From contig JABDPB010000171.1 of the NCBI GenBank assembly GCA_013042995.1, forward strand, positions 1-56,242: DNA of 56,242 nucleotides, read 5' to 3'. A model generated the notes under the pieces. It made no database searches. It had not been told where the DNA came from and saw only the letters and a program-made list of their open reading frames with translations. Source of the stretch: Ignavibacteriaceae bacterium. GTDB lineage: Bacteria > Bacteroidota > Ignavibacteria > Ignavibacteriales > Ignavibacteriaceae. The position numbers were made by a program, and so were the translations under genes. The first letter of the stretch is position 1; every line of letters begins with the position of its first letter. Of the stretch, positions 8,203 to 15,544 are shown piece after piece.

Positions 8203-8574
8203 ATGGCAGAACATTTAACTAAAAAAACTTTTTTAGAAAAAGTATTTGATTATGAAAAAAATAAAGATTGGAAATTTGAGGGTGATCTTCCGGCTGTAGT
8301 GGATTTCTGGGCGCCATGGTGTGGACCATGTAGAATAGTCGGTCCAATAATAGATGAGCTTTCTGAAGAGTATAAAGGAAAAGTTAATTTTTTTAAAGTC
8401 AATACTGATGAGGAACAGGAGCTCGGTGCTGTGTTTGGAATAAAGAGCATTCCGTCTTTACTTTTTATTCCTAAAGAGGGTCAGCCAAAGCTTGCTGTTG
8501 GTGCATTACCAAAGGAATCGTTCAAATCTACAATTGATAAAGAACTTCTTTCAGAAATTCCCGCTGACAATTAG
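8203..8574 (+). CDS. thioredoxin
   Basis: A 123-residue thioredoxin fold with the active site WCGPC (in 'VDFWAPWCGPCRIVGP', about residues 38-50), the cis-Pro loop 'IKSIPSLLF' and no signal peptide, so it acts in the cytoplasm. It reduces protein disulfides. As last gene of the rhodanese/DUF6132/DUF2892/DUF302 cassette it could regenerate the rhodanese or DUF302 cysteines. A clear terminator follows. Whether it is the general thioredoxin or a dedicated one cannot be told from this window. Confidence 0.93.
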   Translation: MAEHLTKKTFLEKVFDYEKNKDWKFEGDLPAVVDFWAPWCGPCRIVGPIIDELSEEYKGKVNFFKVNTDEEQELGAVFGIKSIPSLLFIPKEGQPKLAVGALPKESFKSTIDKELLSEIPADN

Positions 8575-8589
8575 CAAAACTGCAATTTT

Positions 8590-8620
8590 AAATGCGGGGG
8601 AGATCCCGCATTTCTTTTTT
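8590..8620 (+). terminator. intrinsic terminator of the thioredoxin cassette
   Basis: AAATGCGGG (8590-8598) pairs with CCCGCATTT (8605-8613) and is followed by CTTTTTT. It lies 15 bases after the thioredoxin stop and touches the 3' end of the converging flavoprotein gene. Confidence 0.9.
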
Positions 8621-9776
8621 AAAACTCTCTTCTAATAAAATATCCCGGTCTTAATAATTTTAAATAACTTATTGGATTGTGCACAAGCTGGCTGTAAGTT
8701 TTTTCCTGTGCTATTATATCAGTCATTAATTCACTCAATCGTTTGCCGAAGTGTTTGAAGACAAATCTTCTAACATGGTTTGGCCCGAAAACAAAATGTG
8801 AAAGGAATTTTGCACTATTAAGCTCCTTATAAATAGATTTTAAACTTTGCTTATATTTTCGCTGCACGAAACTTAGTTCATAATCGCTTTCAATTATTGA
8901 CTTGGCGGCAAGCCACCCACTTTCAATTGCATAACTAATTCCTTCTGCAGTAATCGGATCCGCTAAACCAAGGGCATCGCCCGAAAACAAAACTCTACCT
9001 GAGTAATATTTTTTCTCGTTAGAAAAAAGAGGAATAAAATATCCATGTTTTTCTTTTTTAAGAATATCTTTTTGCTGAATGTTTAATATTTCAAAATATT
9101 TATCCAACCATTTATGAATGGATTTATCTGTTTTTTTCATGAATGCCGCGCCAATGGACAGGTGCTCTTTTTTAGGAAAGACCCAGGCATATCCGTAGGG
9201 CAGTATACCATAATCAAATCTCGTTGAATCTTTATATCGTTCGAAAACTTCCTGCTTGGTTGTGACTTCAACTTCAAGTGCAGCTACTTTTAGTAAATTA
9301 TAATTTGTTTCGTTCAACTTTGCAGAGAAGCCTGTTGCCCCATCCGCCGCTATAACAAATCTGGCTTTGTGCTTTTCATTACGGGTTTTTACTTCAACAA
9401 AATCATTTAGATTTTGCAGCCCTAATACTTCTGATTCGTCCTGAATTATGGCGCCTTTTTCTTCTGCTTTGGAAATTATAAAGTTATCAAAGTCGGCTCG
9501 CATTACCATAAAAATTACGGGATCATTTCTTTCAACTTTAAAACGAAGTTTAACTTCATGATGAAAAATATCAACTTGTGAAAGTTTTCTTTCAACAACC
9601 GAATCAATTGAGAATGGAAGGAGATCTGCTGCTCGTTTAATAACGCCGCCACCACATGTTTTATATCTAGGCAGTTTTGCTTTTTCAAATACAAGTACTT
9701 TAGCTCCTGCATTTGCAAGATGATGGGCAGCAGTAGAGCCTGCCACGCCTGCACCAATCACAATAACATCTAACAT
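8619..9776 (-). CDS. geranylgeranyl reductase family FAD-dependent oxidoreductase
   Basis: The N-terminus 'DVIVIGAGVAGSTAAHHLA' is a dinucleotide-binding Rossmann motif, followed by 'LPRYKTCGGGV', the characteristic turn of the geranylgeranyl reductase family, and later 'GDALGLADPITAEGISYAIESG', given here in parts as GDALGLADP and EGISYAIESG, the second FAD motif. At 385 residues it is the normal family length. Relatives saturate isoprenoid chains such as menaquinone side chains or lipid precursors. The exact substrate is unknown. It is the third gene of a unit after DUF493 and an unknown protein. Confidence 0.85.
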   Translation of the reverse strand: MLDVIVIGAGVAGSTAAHHLANAGAKVLVFEKAKLPRYKTCGGGVIKRAADLLPFSIDSVVERKLSQVDIFHHEVKLRFKVERNDPVIFMVMRADFDNFIISKAEEKGAIIQDESEVLGLQNLNDFVEVKTRNEKHKARFVIAADGATGFSAKLNETNYNLLKVAALEVEVTTKQEVFERYKDSTRFDYGILPYGYAWVFPKKEHLSIGAAFMKKTDKSIHKWLDKYFEILNIQQKDILKKEKHGYFIPLFSNEKKYYSGRVLFSGDALGLADPITAEGISYAIESGWLAAKSIIESDYELSFVQRKYKQSLKSIYKELNSAKFLSHFVFGPNHVRRFVFKHFGKRLSELMTDIIAQEKTYSQLVHNPISYLKLLRPGYFIRREF

Positions 9777-9783
9777 TTTATAT

Positions 9784-10374
9784 CTACTTAAGACTGTTAA
9801 AGAGAGTTAGTAATTTGCCTAGTCCGGTTTCTTTGTTAACAAATTTCAGGGGCGAAGCATCTAAATATTTTAATCTTGTTTTATTTATCAAATCAATATC
9901 ATACACAGAAATATATTTTACCTTTGAATATGCTGAAACGTATATTGCTGTCTTTAATGTTAGCGCTTTTACCCGCACTGTATGAGGGGAATATCTTCCG
10001 GGATGAATGTGCACAAACCTTTTTTCTTCGTTTCCGCTTCGCAATGTCCAAACAGAACTATCTTTTAGTTTCATGCTTTTGTAATCGTTCCCATCACTGC
10101 AAAGCCAGCACAAATATTTTTTATTGTTTTTTATTGAGTTAAGATCCAGAAAATTAATTATACGGTTCGAAATTTCATCCGGCGATAAGTTTCCATAATA
10201 CAAGTCCATTTGTGAATCGCCAATCTTTAAAATTGTCGGATGCAGTTGTTCCAGCTGAGCTTCACTTTTATAATTTTTTAATTTATTTTTGATAAATAAT
10301 GCGTGGTGTTTCCAGCAGTTAAATTTTATGGGGGACAGAACTTTGCAATTATCCTTCACAAATATTTGCCTCAA
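9784..10374 (-). CDS. hypothetical protein, 196 aa
   Basis: I do not recognise this protein. It has no signal peptide or membrane helix. It is basic and rich in Lys, Asn and Tyr. Visible features are a Cys/Trp-rich patch 'KYLCWLCSDGNDY' near the middle and 'RFVHIHPGRYSPHTVRVKA', where several His and Arg cluster like a ligand-binding loop. Its start overlaps the DUF493 stop by 4 bases, and its stop is 7 bases before the flavoprotein start, so all three are one translationally coupled unit. A link to isoprenoid or quinone chemistry is only a guess from this context. Confidence 0.7.
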   Translation of the reverse strand: MRQIFVKDNCKVLSPIKFNCWKHHALFIKNKLKNYKSEAQLEQLHPTILKIGDSQMDLYYGNLSPDEISNRIINFLDLNSIKNNKKYLCWLCSDGNDYKSMKLKDSSVWTLRSGNEEKRFVHIHPGRYSPHTVRVKALTLKTAIYVSAYSKVKYISVYDIDLINKTRLKYLDASPLKFVNKETGLGKLLTLFNSLK

Positions 10375-10637
10375 ATCACAAACTTAACTTCAGTATGACT
10401 GCTGAATTTCTGAAAAATTATATCGCGTAAAGCTTCGGAATTTACTTTTACGGAAACATTCAAGCTGTAATATTTTTCATTCTTGCTCACATTAGAAAAT
10501 TTAACCTCGTATTCCAATCCAGGCAAAACTTCTTCTACAGCTTTCAGAAGTTTATCAACATCCTCTCCAATAATTTTATATTTCCACTTGGCAGGATAAT
10601 CAATTTGCGGACGTTTGTTTTGAAAGTCTTGAATCAT
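10371..10637 (-). CDS. DUF493 (YbeD-like) protein
   Basis: The 88-residue sequence fits the small ferredoxin-like DUF493 fold: 'YPAKWKYKIIGEDVDKL' at the start, 'KYYSLNVSVKVNSEALRDI' in the middle and 'SSHTEVKFVI' at the end, as in E. coli YbeD, which lies between lipoate and cell-wall genes. Relatives are thought to be regulatory small-domain proteins, with no firm function. It is the first gene of the unit reading into the unknown 196-residue protein. Confidence 0.82.
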   Translation of the reverse strand: MIQDFQNKRPQIDYPAKWKYKIIGEDVDKLLKAVEEVLPGLEYEVKFSNVSKNEKYYSLNVSVKVNSEALRDIIFQKFSSHTEVKFVI

Positions 10638-10797
10638 AATTTAATTACATGTTTAAAATAATTTTCTATCAAGTTAAATAATGATTTACAGTTTTAAAAG
10701 TACAAATAGCTTTGCAAATAGTGGGTTTTATAAGTGCTTACTAAATCTTTTACTTTATTTTGAATAAAACTCATGTTTTAGTGTATCAATTAATAGA

Positions 10798-11337
10798 ATG
10801 AACAAAAGGGCTTTTTTGGAATCGGGAATACAAAAATCAAATAAAGAATATTTTGAAATGCTTGTAAAGCAAAATATGAAACAGGCGTATTTCACAGCTT
10901 TAGGATTTGTCGGCTCTCACGATGCGGCTTTGGATTTGTCTCAGGAAGCCTTTATTAGGGCATATAAAAACTTTTCAAAATTCGATAAAAAAAGGAAATT
11001 TTTCACCTGGTATTATAAAATTTTAAAAAACCTTTGTTTGAATTTTATCAGAGATAAAACTCATAAGAGAGAAAATCACTTTTTAGAATTTGATAACGAA
11101 ACATTACGATCAGATAACTTATCAGAAAAAATTGAAAATTCAGAGTTGATATCCATTATGGAACAAGCAATTGAAGGATTAGATGGTGATGAACGAGAAA
11201 TAATTATTTTAAGAGAGTTTGAAGGACACAGCTATAAAGAAATATCAGAAATATTAAACATCCCAATCGGAACCGTGATGTCCAAACTGTTTTATGCGAG
11301 AAAAAAGCTTGGTGAAAAATTAAGGAGTAAAGTATGA
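10798..11337 (+). CDS. ECF-type RNA polymerase sigma factor
   Basis: The 179-residue protein has region 2 in 'AALDLSQEAFIRAYKNF' and 'FFTWYYKILKNLCLNFIRD', and region 4 in 'FEGHSYKEISEILNIPIGTV' followed by 'MSKLFYARKKL', a helix-turn-helix for the -35 element. The linker is short, so it is an ECF sigma factor. Its stop overlaps the anti-sigma-like gene start (ATGA), the standard arrangement for a sigma factor with its own regulator. It probably drives its own operon, though no promoter motif could be confirmed. Confidence 0.92.
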   Translation: MNKRAFLESGIQKSNKEYFEMLVKQNMKQAYFTALGFVGSHDAALDLSQEAFIRAYKNFSKFDKKRKFFTWYYKILKNLCLNFIRDKTHKRENHFLEFDNETLRSDNLSEKIENSELISIMEQAIEGLDGDEREIIILREFEGHSYKEISEILNIPIGTVMSKLFYARKKLGEKLRSKV

Positions 11338-11780
11338 TTAACGAAAAGTTTGTTGTATTAATGGAAAAATATTTATCAAATGAAATTTCGAATGAAGAAA
11401 AAAAAGAATTCGAGGAAATGCTTAGTTCAGATTCTAATTTAAAAGCAGAGTTTGAAGAACAAAAAAAAATTAAGGAGGTGCTTAATAAAATGAAACTGAA
11501 AAATCCGTCACGCGAGGTCTGGGATAGCTACTGGATGGGTATTTATAATCGGATTGAAAGGGGAATTGCCTGGGTGGTAATTTCAATCGGAGCATTAATA
11601 TTTTTTGGTTACGCAAGTTACGAAATTGTTAATGCTTTTATTAAAGATACGCAGGCTCCACCGCTTGCCAAAATTGGCATTGCAATGCTGGTATTTGGTG
11701 GATTAATCCTGCTATTTTCTATAATCAGAGAAAAAATTTTCACTTCAAAAAGAGATAAATACAAGGAGATACAAAGATGA
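11334..11780 (+). CDS. probable anti-sigma factor, two-helix membrane protein
   Basis: The 148-residue protein has a soluble N-terminal helical domain of about 65 residues ('LMEKYLSNEISNEEKKEFEEM', shortened here, then a coiled-coil-like Lys/Glu stretch). Two membrane helices follow at about 79-100 and 117-135, and then a basic tail. The N-terminal 'YL.NE.S.EE...FE' pattern is that of anti-sigma domains in Bacteroidota. It lacks the HxxxCxxC zinc motif. It is translationally coupled on both sides. It should hold the sigma factor at the membrane until a signal arrives (inference). Confidence 0.7.
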   Translation: MINEKFVVLMEKYLSNEISNEEKKEFEEMLSSDSNLKAEFEEQKKIKEVLNKMKLKNPSREVWDSYWMGIYNRIERGIAWVVISIGALIFFGYASYEIVNAFIKDTQAPPLAKIGIAMLVFGGLILLFSIIREKIFTSKRDKYKEIQR

Positions 11781-12091
11781 TAGTTATAACATCATCATCA
11801 GTCCCTGGAAAAAACATAAAAAAGAGTTTTGGTGTTGTTCGGGGAAACACTGTTAGAGCAAGACATCTTGGAAAGGATATTGTTGCTGGGCTTAAAACTA
11901 TGGTTGGCGGCGAAATTCAGGAGTACACAAAACTAATGGCAGAATCGCGTGAGCAATCTATTGATCGAATGATTGAAGAAGCCAAAGCACTTGGTGCAAA
12001 TGCTATTGTGGATACAAGGTTTTCAACAAGCTACATTATGTCAAACGTAGCAGAGATTCTTGTTTACGGAACTGCAGTTTATGTTGTATAG
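11777..12091 (+). CDS. YbjQ / UPF0145 family protein
   Basis: The 104-residue sequence has the features of the YbjQ family, annotated as putative heavy-metal-binding pentameric proteins: 'VVRGNTVRARHLGKDIVAG', 'GEIQEYTKLMAESRE', 'EAKALGANAIVDTRF' and a C-terminal 'VYGTAVYV'. It starts within the stop of the anti-sigma gene (ATGA). This puts it under the same translation coupling as the sigma pair, which is suggestive of a role in the response they control. No biochemical activity is established for the family. Confidence 0.9.
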   Translation: MIVITSSSVPGKNIKKSFGVVRGNTVRARHLGKDIVAGLKTMVGGEIQEYTKLMAESREQSIDRMIEEAKALGANAIVDTRFSTSYIMSNVAEILVYGTAVYVV

Positions 12092-12100
12092 ATAAGCTGT

Positions 12101-12129
12101 ATGTGCCAAACCTCAGTGATTTGGCACAT
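12101..12129. terminator. perfect inverted repeat between convergent genes, possible bidirectional terminator
   Basis: ATGTGCCAAA (12101-12110) pairs perfectly with TTTGGCACAT (12120-12129) around a 9-base loop. It lies 9 bases after the YbjQ stop and 12 bases before the converging membrane gene's stop. There is no T-run on either side, so termination by it alone is uncertain. It may instead protect mRNA ends or bind a protein. Confidence 0.55.
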
Positions 12130-12141
12130 CTAAGAAATGCT

Positions 12142-12567
12142 TTAACTCGTTGCAGCTTTTGGTTTATAGATCGCGGCAACAGCAATACCAAATATTACAG
12201 ATTGTATGAGCCCGAAGATAAACCACTGAAAAGCTAATGAATAGGGAATAGGATAAACAGAATAATTACCGTAAGCTGAAACAAGGGAATAAAATAATCC
12301 AATATAAATTCCGAATTTAACTCCCTCCATAATTCCTTTATTTTCGTAGCCCTTTACAAAAATAAAAGTAAAGAAAAACGCCCACACTAAATACATCACC
12401 CACATAATCCACATTTTCGATTGCATTTCTTCTGTTGATCTGAATGCCTCTTTTACTCCCTCCGATTGATAAGTGGACATTAGTATTCCACCATGAACAA
12501 TCCAATCAGTTATAAATAAAAGAACAAAGACTGCAATAAAAGCAAGCCAGAAACGTTTTACATTCAT
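12142..12567 (-). CDS. hypothetical four-helix membrane protein, 141 aa
   Basis: I cannot name the family with confidence. The protein has about four membrane helices: about 5-25, 52-72, 82-102 and 110-132. It opens with 'RFWLAFIAVFVLLFITDWIVH', shortened here to the helix 'FIAVFVLLFITDWIVHG'. Later it has 'FVKGYENKGIMEGVKFG', a pattern seen in small membrane proteins of Bacteroidota near stress genes. A GAGG-type site (AGGAGGCAC before the ATG on the minus strand) supports the start. Single-gene unit. Confidence 0.7.
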   Translation of the reverse strand: MNVKRFWLAFIAVFVLLFITDWIVHGGILMSTYQSEGVKEAFRSTEEMQSKMWIMWVMYLVWAFFFTFIFVKGYENKGIMEGVKFGIYIGLFYSLVSAYGNYSVYPIPYSLAFQWFIFGLIQSVIFGIAVAAIYKPKAATS

Positions 12568-12670
12568 TAGTGCCTCCTATTTGTTGAAGAAAAGTTATTT
12601 GCAGTAGATGTGAAAATATTTATTTAATCTAAGTAATCAATTGCTCATTAGCAACTATAATATTAAATGT

Positions 12671-13546
12671 TCAGTCTTTATTAACCATAAACACGCCTGC
12701 GGTAATAATTATTCCGCTTAAAATCATTATTAATGTTATGTTTTCTTTTAATAAAAACCACGCAAAAAGCACTGTTATGAAAGGCTCAAAATAAAGGAAT
12801 GCACCTACTTTTGCAGAATCCAGATCTCTTAAAGAATATGCCCAGATTACATACGCAACACCGGAACAGAGCAATCCTAAAAATAAAATTGAAATCCAAC
12901 CGGCAAGCGATAATTGTAAAACGGAATTTATAATTGCTTTGTCAATATTAAACGGTAAAATAATTATTGTCATCATAATAAAAAGATAAAGAATTGTCAT
13001 CAGCGGAGAGTACGAAAGTGATATTTTTTTATTCACCATTGAATAAACGCCCCATGTAAAAGCGCTGCCAAGCACAAGCAAATCACCTTTGTTTTCAATT
13101 AAATCTATTTGTGCTAAATTTCCTTTGCCAAACAATAGAAGCAAACCGAACATCGCAATTATTATTCCTGCTAACTGAAGCAGTGTTATTCTTTCTTTAA
13201 AGAACATAAGCGCAAGCAGTGCCATAAAAATCGGCGCAGTTCCTATTATCCATCCTGTGTTTGAGGCCGTAGTATACTTTAATCCTTCCACCTGAATCCA
13301 AAGATGAAAGACGGCAACTAGTGCAAGAATGAAAATCCAGGTATGGCTCTTTAAATTTACTGTAAAATTTCTTTTTGTGATTAGGGCAAAAGCTAATAGA
13401 AGAAAAGAGGCAAGTATTAGTCTGAGAATAATAATTGTAACGGGCTCAATTTCCTGAAGTGCTATTTTAGTAGCCGCAAAAGAAGCCCCCCAAAAAATAA
13501 CCGCGAGCAAAATCAGCGCATAATAGTAAGCTTTTTTTCTACTCAC
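12671..13546 (-). CDS. EamA/DMT-family transporter
   Basis: The 291-residue protein has about ten membrane helices in two EamA repeats, with 'FWGASFAATKIAL' at the first helix, the loop 'GTAPIFMALLALMFFKERIT' closing the first half, and 'YFEPFITVLFAWFLLKENIT' in the second. Such proteins export amino acids, sugars or drugs. It is unrelated in detail to the DMT protein at 1997, so this is not a recent duplication. The dCMP deaminase gene lies 8 bases upstream on the same strand, so the two are probably co-transcribed. Confidence 0.9.
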   Translation of the reverse strand: MSRKKAYYYALILLAVIFWGASFAATKIALQEIEPVTIIILRLILASFLLLAFALITKRNFTVNLKSHTWIFILALVAVFHLWIQVEGLKYTTASNTGWIIGTAPIFMALLALMFFKERITLLQLAGIIIAMFGLLLLFGKGNLAQIDLIENKGDLLVLGSAFTWGVYSMVNKKISLSYSPLMTILYLFIMMTIIILPFNIDKAIINSVLQLSLAGWISILFLGLLCSGVAYVIWAYSLRDLDSAKVGAFLYFEPFITVLFAWFLLKENITLIMILSGIIITAGVFMVNKD

Positions 13547-13554
13547 GTTGTAAA

Positions 13555-14052
13555 CTACTTAGATTTTTTAGTTTTTATCGCAGAAGAAAAACTTTCGAGA
13601 TCATACCTAATTTCCTTATCGGGCATATTGACTTTTACAATTTCAACTTCAGCATCTCCAAAAAATTTTGTTGCAAGTGTATCGTGGTAATCTGAAAAAA
13701 TAACAACTCTTTTTATTCCTGCTGCTATAAGTGCTTTTGCACAGGTTGTGCACGGCATATTTGTTACATATCCAGTGGCGCCCTTTACATTTACACCGTG
13801 TGTAGTAGCTTGTACAAGAGCGTTTATTTCTGCGTGATTAGTTCGCACACAATGGTTATCTACAATCAAGCAGCCAACATCGTCACAGTGCGGTTGCCCG
13901 GGAAGTGAACCGTTGTAACCTGTTGCAAGCACGAACCTGTCTTTAACAAGGACACATCCACAATGCATCCTCGGGCATGTTGCTCTTTCCGATGCAAGCA
14001 TGGCAAGCTTTAAAAAATATTTATCCCAAGAAGGTCTGTTGTTATTTCCCAT
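13555..14052 (-). CDS. deoxycytidylate (dCMP) deaminase family protein
   Basis: The 165-residue protein carries the zinc-dependent deaminase motifs HAE (in 'TNHAEINALVQAT', about residues 74-86) and PCTTC (about 103-107), which hold the catalytic zinc and proton shuttle. The upstream Cys/His-rich segment 'GQPHCDDVGC' is typical of dCMP deaminases with a second zinc site. The reaction is dCMP to dUMP, feeding thymidylate synthesis. ComE-type competence proteins share this family but usually act in other contexts. It reads with the following DMT transporter, 8 bases apart. Confidence 0.88.
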   Translation of the reverse strand: MGNNNRPSWDKYFLKLAMLASERATCPRMHCGCVLVKDRFVLATGYNGSLPGQPHCDDVGCLIVDNHCVRTNHAEINALVQATTHGVNVKGATGYVTNMPCTTCAKALIAAGIKRVVIFSDYHDTLATKFFGDAEVEIVKVNMPDKEIRYDLESFSSAIKTKKSK

Positions 14053-14171
14053 CTATATAATCTTTAAGAGTATTTGAGAATAGAAATTTATTAAACCGAA
14101 AGTTAAATTATTTCGGAAGTATTACAAGCAGTTATGCGAAATGTTGTAAAAACGAATTCGAATTAAATCTA

Positions 14172-14510
14172 TCAGTGATGAATTCCTTCGTTAATCAAAA
14201 GCTCTTTAATATATAGCTTTGCGGCATCATTGGCTGTGGTTTTAAAGGTTATAAAAACTTCTTTCCCTTCTTCCTTAAATGATTGCAGTTCTATTCTGTC
14301 CATACCCCTTGATATAATTGCATTGCAGTCATTTAATGCAGAATGTGGGTTTTTATATAGTGATACATCAGCCTTTTGGGGTCGAAGAGCTTTTCTGTAT
14401 TCATAGCCATTGATGTGTGATTCATTAATCTCGTAAACCAAATAGCCTTTAGTTTTTAAGAACGGCGATTTAATTGTAATACCGTCGTTCGATTCAATTG
14501 CAATCTTCAT
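14172..14510 (-). CDS. NifX/NifB-type dinitrogenase iron-molybdenum cofactor family protein
   Basis: The 112-residue protein begins 'MKIAIESNDGITIKSPFLK' and continues 'TKGYLVYEI', matching the small cofactor-binding fold of the NifX/NafY/YjjI-type family, which binds metal-sulfur cluster precursors. A typical 'AIISRGMD' segment (compare the family 'V..GGMG') is present. No nitrogenase gene is visible, so it is more likely a general Fe-S or metal-cluster carrier. An AGGAGAG site lies about 14 bases upstream. It is followed by the zinc-ribbon gene's reverse neighbour upstream, spaced 37 bases. Confidence 0.75.
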   Translation of the reverse strand: MKIAIESNDGITIKSPFLKTKGYLVYEINESHINGYEYRKALRPQKADVSLYKNPHSALNDCNAIISRGMDRIELQSFKEEGKEVFITFKTTANDAAKLYIKELLINEGIHH

Positions 14511-14547
14511 GTCATGTTCTCTCCTTTAATTTAGTGATTATTGTGTG

Positions 14548-14739
14548 CTATATTCTGCCCCCGGAGTATGTGACCGATCTTCTTACTTTTGGTCTGGATT
14601 TTTTTGCAAATCTTTTGTGCCTTGCTGATCTGTGAATTTTAATGCTTTTACAAGAAGGACAACTAGGGGGCACTTTTTCTGAAGGATCAATTTCCCAATA
14701 ATATCCGCAATCCTTACATTTAATTTTTTTCTTTACCAT
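14548..14739 (-). CDS. small basic zinc-ribbon protein
   Basis: The 63-residue protein has a CKDC pair near residues 8-11 and a CPSC pair near 27-30, spaced as in a zinc ribbon. The C-terminal half is strongly basic ('RSARHKRFAKKSRPKVRRS'), suggesting nucleic-acid binding. It resembles no specific enzyme I can name. It lies 37 bases upstream of the NifX-like gene in the same direction, so the two may share a transcript. It could be an rRNA- or DNA-binding small protein. Function unknown. Confidence 0.7.
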   Translation of the reverse strand: MVKKKIKCKDCGYYWEIDPSEKVPPSCPSCKSIKIHRSARHKRFAKKSRPKVRRSVTYSGGRI

Positions 14740-14978
14740 ATGAATTTCTCCATTACTATTTTATAATAACTAATGGCTTTTGTCTCTTCAGAATGGGAAA
14801 GAACTTTAACTTAGCTGTGTCTAATGATTATTCTAAAATAAGTTGGGTGTTTTCAAAGCCTAAGCTTAATACAATATTATAAAAATATTTGTCAATGTCA
14901 ATATTAGAGAGTAGTGCTATTTAATGCTGGCAATTATTTGAGATTAGAAATTAGTCCGGAAAGTGATGTTAAGGTGCT
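14740..14978. other. spacer between the zinc-ribbon gene and the PduT-like gene
   Basis: The 239-bp AT-rich region should hold the 3' end of the hemH-pduS-pduT operon and the promoter of the zinc-ribbon/NifX-like pair, all reading leftward. I see no clear hairpin terminator, repeat or small ORF in it. Confidence 0.4.
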
Positions 14979-15533
14979 CTAGATCATTTCGGAAAGAAGT
15001 TCCTGTCTTGGATTAGCAATAACAATTTTATTTACTAAAAGCCCTTTTTCAGAAACAACGTGTGCGCCTGCCTCAACAGCACTTGTAACAGCAGCAACAT
15101 CTCCTGTAACACTAAAGAATGCTTTCCCACCAAGAGCCATAGCTAATCTTAGCTCAACAAGCTGTACTTTTGATGATTTAACTGCTGCATCAGCTGCTTC
15201 AATAAGTGAGGCTACTGAATATGATTCGACGATTCCAAGTGATTCAAGCACTTGAATATTGTTGTGACCGGCAATAGCGGGAAAAATTGCAGGATGAACA
15301 TTTGGAATTACAAATTGATCTATCACACCAAAGCCGATTGTGCTTACTGCATTATCAACTGCAGAAGTAACAGCAGCAACATCTCCTGCAATCAATGTCA
15401 TATATTTTCCTGAGCAGATCGTTCTCGAAATCATAAGTTCAACTTCGGAAGTTTTAAGCATTAAATCTGCTGCCTGAATTCCGGAAGCAATGCTTCCCAT
15501 TTCAATTAACCCGATTGAATTTTTTACAAACAT
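14979..15533 (-). CDS. pduT: PduT-like tandem-BMC shell protein with Fe-S cysteine
   Basis: The 184 residues hold two BMC domains (about 6-85 and 96-178), each ending in a 'GKxxxxxxGDVAAVTSAV'-like strand. That is the trimeric tandem-domain architecture. Cys40, in 'RTICSGKYM', sits where Salmonella PduT has the Cys that binds a [4Fe-4S] cluster at the threefold pore ('TICPGK'). The predicted role is to conduct electrons or a redox cofactor across a microcompartment shell. The Shine-Dalgarno AGGAG (15539-15543, minus strand) sits just before the stop of pduS, so the pair is translationally linked. No other shell genes are nearby. Confidence 0.9.
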   Translation of the reverse strand: MFVKNSIGLIEMGSIASGIQAADLMLKTSEVELMISRTICSGKYMTLIAGDVAAVTSAVDNAVSTIGFGVIDQFVIPNVHPAIFPAIAGHNNIQVLESLGIVESYSVASLIEAADAAVKSSKVQLVELRLAMALGGKAFFSVTGDVAAVTSAVEAGAHVVSEKGLLVNKIVIANPRQELLSEMI

Positions 15534-15544
15534 TTAAACTCCTT

